From Ramlibacter sp. (GTDB taxonomy: Bacteria; Pseudomonadota; Gammaproteobacteria; Burkholderiales; Burkholderiaceae): 17,866 bases of DNA. Where the stretch lies: assembly GCA_014376915.1 (NCBI GenBank), contig JACMQP010000411.1, positions 1 through 17,866 of the forward strand, in the 5' to 3' direction. A model generated the notes under the pieces. It made no database searches. It was not told the origin of the DNA and was given only the letters and a program-made list of their open reading frames with translations. Each line of letters starts with the position of its first letter. The first letter of the stretch is position 1. This document shows positions 15,762 through 17,866 of the stretch, in pieces. The translations under genes and the position numbers were made by a program.

Positions 15762-16721
15762 ATGAGCACACCTTTGACTGCCACCGCGCTCGACGTCGCC
15801 ACCTTCGGCGAGGCCATGCTGCTGCTGGTCGCCGACCAGCCCGGACCGATCGAGAACGCGAAGGCCTTCTACAAACGCACGGCTGGCGCCGAGACCAATG
15901 TCGCCATCGGACTGGCGCGGCTGGGCTTGAAGGTCGGCTGGGCCAGCCGGCTGGGCGCCGATTCCATGGGCCGCTACCTGCTGGCGGAGATACAGCGCGA
16001 GGGCATCGACTGCTCGCGCGTCGTCGTCGATCCGTCGCAACACACCGGCTTCCAGTTCAAGGGCCGGGTCCTGGACGGCAGCGACCCGCCGGTGGAATAC
16101 CACCGCAAAGGCTCGGCCGCCAGCCACATGGGGCCGGGCGACATCGACATCCCCTGGCTGCAGTCGGCGCGGCACCTGCACGCCACTGGCGTGTTCGCCG
16201 CGATTTCCGGCACCTGCCTGCTGGCTGCCTGCAAGACCCTGGAAGTGATGCGCGCCGCCGGCCGCACCATTTCGTTCGACCCCAACCTGCGGCCGACCCT
16301 GTGGGCCACGCCCGAGAAGATGCGGCACTGGATCAACCACCTGGCGGCGCATGCCGACTGGGTGCTGCCGGGGCTGGAGGAAGGGCGTTTCCTGACCGGC
16401 GAGCAGACGCCCGAAGGCGTCGCCCGCTTCTACCGTGAGCGTGGCGCCAGCCTGGTGGTGGTGAAGCTGGGTCCCGGGGGCGCCTATTACGACAGCCAGG
16501 ACGGCGCCGCCTATGTGCCGGGCTTCCCGGTGGCCGAGGTGGTCGACACCGTCGGCGCTGGCGACGGCTTTGCCGTGGGTGTTGTCAGTGCCTTGCTGGA
16601 AGGCCGCAGCGTCGCCGAGGCGGTCAGACGGGGTGCATGGATCGGCGCGCGCGCGGTGCAGGTGCTGGGCGACACCGAAGGCCTGCCGAGCCGGGCGCAG
16701 CTGGAGGACGCAGGATTGTGA
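15762..16721 (+). CDS. PfkB-family sugar-acid kinase (2-ketogluconate / 2-keto-3-deoxygluconate kinase-like)
   Basis: A 319-residue ribokinase-fold kinase expected to phosphorylate the imported sugar acid in the cytoplasm. The N-terminal PfkB region [15 protein letters not shown] is at 41-55. The substrate-side segment [13 protein letters not shown] and the DPNLRPTLW block at 173-181 are characteristic of keto-sugar-acid kinases. The C-terminal signature DTVGAGDGF at 262-270 has the catalytic base D268. The sequence style ([25 protein letters not shown]) resembles what I recall of Pseudomonas KguK, and the PtxS-type operators upstream favour 2-ketogluconate. KdgK activity on 2-keto-3-deoxygluconate is the main alternative. 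It starts 14 bases after the ATPase gene and overlaps the next open frame by 4 bases (GTGA). Confidence 0.92.
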   Translation: MSTPLTATALDVATFGEAMLLLVADQPGPIENAKAFYKRTAGAETNVAIGLARLGLKVGWASRLGADSMGRYLLAEIQREGIDCSRVVVDPSQHTGFQFKGRVLDGSDPPVEYHRKGSAASHMGPGDIDIPWLQSARHLHATGVFAAISGTCLLAACKTLEVMRAAGRTISFDPNLRPTLWATPEKMRHWINHLAAHADWVLPGLEEGRFLTGEQTPEGVARFYRERGASLVVVKLGPGGAYYDSQDGAAYVPGFPVAEVVDTVGAGDGFAVGVVSALLEGRSVAEAVRRGAWIGARAVQVLGDTEGLPSRAQLEDAGL

Positions 16722-17077
16722 GCGTGGGGCGCAAGAACGTCCTGGTGTTCCGTGAGCTGCCACCCGACTCGCTGGCGCTGCTGCAGGCCGTGCACAACGT
16801 CGTCGTGGCCAAGCCGCGGGAGCCGGCGCAACAGTCTGACTTCGACGCATCACTGCCCATTGCGATGGGTCTGATCGGCTCGAGCTTGCGGATCGACGAT
16901 GCGCTGCCAGCCCTTCGCGCCGCCGGCCTCGACGTGTTCGCCGTCGAGCCGCTGCCGCTGGATTCGCCGTTGCGGCGGCATCCCAAAGTCACCTGCCTGC
17001 CGTCCATCGGTTCGGCTACCCACGAAACTCGGCACGCGCTGGCGCAGTCGCCGGCAGCACCGGATCTCAAACGCTGA
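16718..17077 (+). pseudogene. Remnant of a D-2-hydroxyacid dehydrogenase (KguD/GhrB-like) with large internal deletion
   Basis: This 119-codon frame starts at a GTG that overlaps the kinase stop (GTGA). Residues 6-62 ([18 protein letters not shown]...[12 protein letters not shown]) match the start of KguD/GhrB-type reductases. Residues 66-107 ([20 protein letters not shown]...[14 protein letters not shown]) match their C-terminal catalytic segment. About 200 residues between these, including the whole NAD-binding Rossmann domain and the catalytic arginine, are missing without a frameshift. The catalytic histidine of the PHIGSAT motif is serine (S96), and the last roughly 30 residues differ or are lost. 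The catalytic glutamate of the EP motif is still present (E77). The full family length is about 325. It cannot be an active reductase; a new role for the fragment is possible but unsupported. Confidence 0.82.
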
Positions 17078-17129
17078 TTCGCGCACTGTTGCGGCGAGGC
17101 TGCACGGGCCCGGTTTATTCGCGTGCCTG

Positions 17130-17143
17130 TGTGATGCGTCACA
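17130..17143. promoter_or_regulatory. Palindrome TGTGATGCGTCACA, candidate operator upstream of the small gene
   Basis: This 14-base dyad has one imperfect inner pair and lies in an A/T-richer patch 49 bases before the ATG at 17192. Half-sites TGTGA/TCACA resemble CRP-type half-sites but with a 4-base instead of a 6-base spacer, so the regulator is unknown. A -10-like TACACT at 17165-17170 follows, without a clear -35 hexamer. Confidence 0.4.
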
Positions 17144-17191
17144 ATAAATTCACGGGGCGGTCCCTACACTGGGAACCAGAAAGGAGCCGCC

Positions 17192-17407
17192 ATGCGCATC
17201 TTCGCCACCACCGTCCCCCACGTCCCGACGCCGCGCACGGAAGTGCCCGTTGAAATCCTGCGCCGGCTCGCCTTCGGCCGGCCCGAGCGCCGGACCATCC
17301 GGGCTGCGCTCCCCATCCAGAGCGCAGCGGTGGTCGAGTCGCTGCCAGCGCAGCTGGACGAGCCCTGCGACCTCGACCAGCGGGTGCGCCAGTCGGGTGA
17401 GTGGTAG
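17192..17407 (+). CDS. Hypothetical small protein, 71 residues
   Basis: I do not recognise this protein (MRIFATTVPHVPTPRTEVPV...). It has no signal peptide or membrane segment, one cysteine near the C-terminus, and is rich in arginine and proline; a middle stretch ILRRLAFGRPERR is basic and the C-terminus LDEPCDLDQRV is acidic. It is probably a real gene: a strong ribosome site AAGGAG at 17181-17186 sits 5 bases before the ATG, a possible promoter with a palindrome lies upstream, and a textbook terminator begins 21 bases after the stop. It therefore seems to be a single-gene transcript, independent of cynS and of the sugar-acid operon. No function is proposed. Confidence 0.65.
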   Translation: MRIFATTVPHVPTPRTEVPVEILRRLAFGRPERRTIRAALPIQSAAVVESLPAQLDEPCDLDQRVRQSGEW

Positions 17408-17428
17408 CCGCAAACCGGCCCGACAAGC

Positions 17429-17453
17429 AGGCGGCGGTTGCCGCCTTTTTTTT
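17429..17453 (+). terminator. Rho-independent terminator
   Basis: AGGCGGC (17429-17435), tetraloop GGTT, and GCCGCCT (17440-17446) form a perfect 7-bp stem, with a run of eight T at 17446-17453. It ends the small-gene transcript and insulates it from the cynS promoter that follows. Confidence 0.93.
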
Positions 17454-17472
17454 GCGCGATCCCTGCCGCGGC

Positions 17473-17488
17473 TGGCACGGGCGTTGCG
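17473..17488 (+). promoter_or_regulatory. Sigma-54 (-24/-12) promoter of cynS
   Basis: TGGCACG, four bases (GGCG), then TTGCG match the sigma-54 consensus TGGCACG-N4-TTGCW at all but the last position. GG is at 17474-17475 and GC at 17486-17487, the required 10-base interval. Transcription would start near 17499, about 24 bases before the cynS ATG, with GGAG at 17512-17515 as ribosome site. An activator such as NtrC would be needed; I found no convincing enhancer site. Confidence 0.8.
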
Positions 17489-17522
17489 TGTCCCGGACAT
17501 CCCAACCTGTCCGGAGCTCGAC

Positions 17523-17866
17523 ATGAATCGCAACGACGTCACCGAAAAGATCATTTCCGCCAAGGTGCCCCGCGGCATCCAGTGGGCCGACGTCGCCAAT
17601 CGCGTCGGCCAGTCCAGGGAATGGACGACGGCTGCCTGCCTGGGGCAGATGACGCTCGATGCCGAACAGGCCGCGGTGCTGGCCGACATCTTCGGCCTCG
17701 ATGAGGAGGAGCGGAAGTGGCTGCAGGTGGTGCCGTACAAGGGGTCGCTCGCCAGCGCAGTTCCAACCGACCCGCTGATCTACCGCTGGTACGAGATCGT
17801 CAGCGTCTACGGCACGACGATCAAGGAGCTGATCCACGAGGAGTTCGGCGACGGCATCATGAGCGC
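17523..17866 (+). CDS. cynS: Cyanate hydratase (cyanase), C-terminus off the window
   Basis: A cytoplasmic decameric enzyme that converts cyanate and bicarbonate to ammonia and carbon dioxide via carbamate, used for detoxification and as a nitrogen source. The visible 114 codons start MNRNDVTEKIISAKVPRGIQWADVA, with an N-terminal helical DNA-binding-like domain at about 1-75 and the catalytic region IYRWYEIVSVYGTTIKELIHEEFGDG. R88, E91 and S114 match E. coli R96, E99 and S122 in identity and spacing; the serine is the last complete codon in the window. About 35 C-terminal residues are missing at the edge. It is preceded by a sigma-54-type promoter, suggesting nitrogen-limitation control. No cyanate transporter or carbonic anhydrase gene is visible here. 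Confidence 0.95.
   Translation, partial: MNRNDVTEKIISAKVPRGIQWADVANRVGQSREWTTAACLGQMTLDAEQAAVLADIFGLDEEERKWLQVVPYKGSLASAVPTDPLIYRWYEIVSVYGTTIKELIHEEFGDGIMS

Noticed and set aside
17102..17115. Possible NtrC enhancer (GCAC...GGT) upstream of the small gene and cynS
   Set aside because: The second half does not match the GGTGC half-site and a terminator and gene lie between it and the sigma-54 promoter, so support is too weak.

Overview
This is a GC-rich chromosomal window. Gene content and a short dispersed-repeat motif (the peptide [10 protein letters not shown] inside a coding sequence) suggest a betaproteobacterium of the Burkholderiales, probably Comamonadaceae. No tRNA, rRNA, CRISPR array or insertion sequence was seen. 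Coding density is high: no gap between genes exceeds about 155 bases.

Left block, minus strand, read right to left from about 5925 to the left edge: an AlaX-type alanyl-tRNA editing protein, a DsbD/ScsB-like membrane thiol reductase, a small CoA-binding (YccU-type) protein, O-acetylhomoserine sulfhydrylase (metY) and uroporphyrinogen decarboxylase (hemE, cut by the window edge). These are housekeeping and sulfur or redox genes, spaced closely enough for the first four to share a transcript.

Middle block: a lipoprotein of the PQQ-dependent sugar/sorbosone dehydrogenase family on the plus strand, divergent from alaX. It converges on an Lrp/AsnC regulator, which is divergent from an orphan homodimeric 2-oxoacid dehydrogenase E1 (AceE family). 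No E2 or E3 gene follows. The Lrp plus orphan-E1 pairing recalls mdeR/mdeB of Pseudomonas putida, where the E1 serves 2-oxobutyrate. The E1 carries an apparent in-frame dispersed repeat near its C-terminus and ends early. A creatininase-family amidohydrolase follows.

Right block, plus strand, 11.5-17.1 kb: the most interesting part. It holds a LacI-family regulator, two permeases, a binding protein and an ATPase of a polar-amino-acid-type ABC importer, a PfkB sugar-acid kinase, and a shortened remnant of a D-2-hydroxyacid dehydrogenase. Three palindromes matching the PtxS (2-ketogluconate regulator) operator TGAAACCGGTTTCA flank the regulator gene. Two of them form a perfect 38-bp inverted repeat in front of the transporter. 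Together with a KguK-like kinase and a KguD-like remnant, this points to a 2-ketogluconate or related sugar-acid locus. The usual MFS transporter is replaced by an ABC importer, and the reductase has been lost by internal deletion.

Right edge: a 71-residue unknown small protein with a strong ribosome binding site and a rho-independent terminator, then cyanase (cynS, cut by the edge) behind an excellent match to a sigma-54 promoter, suggesting nitrogen control.
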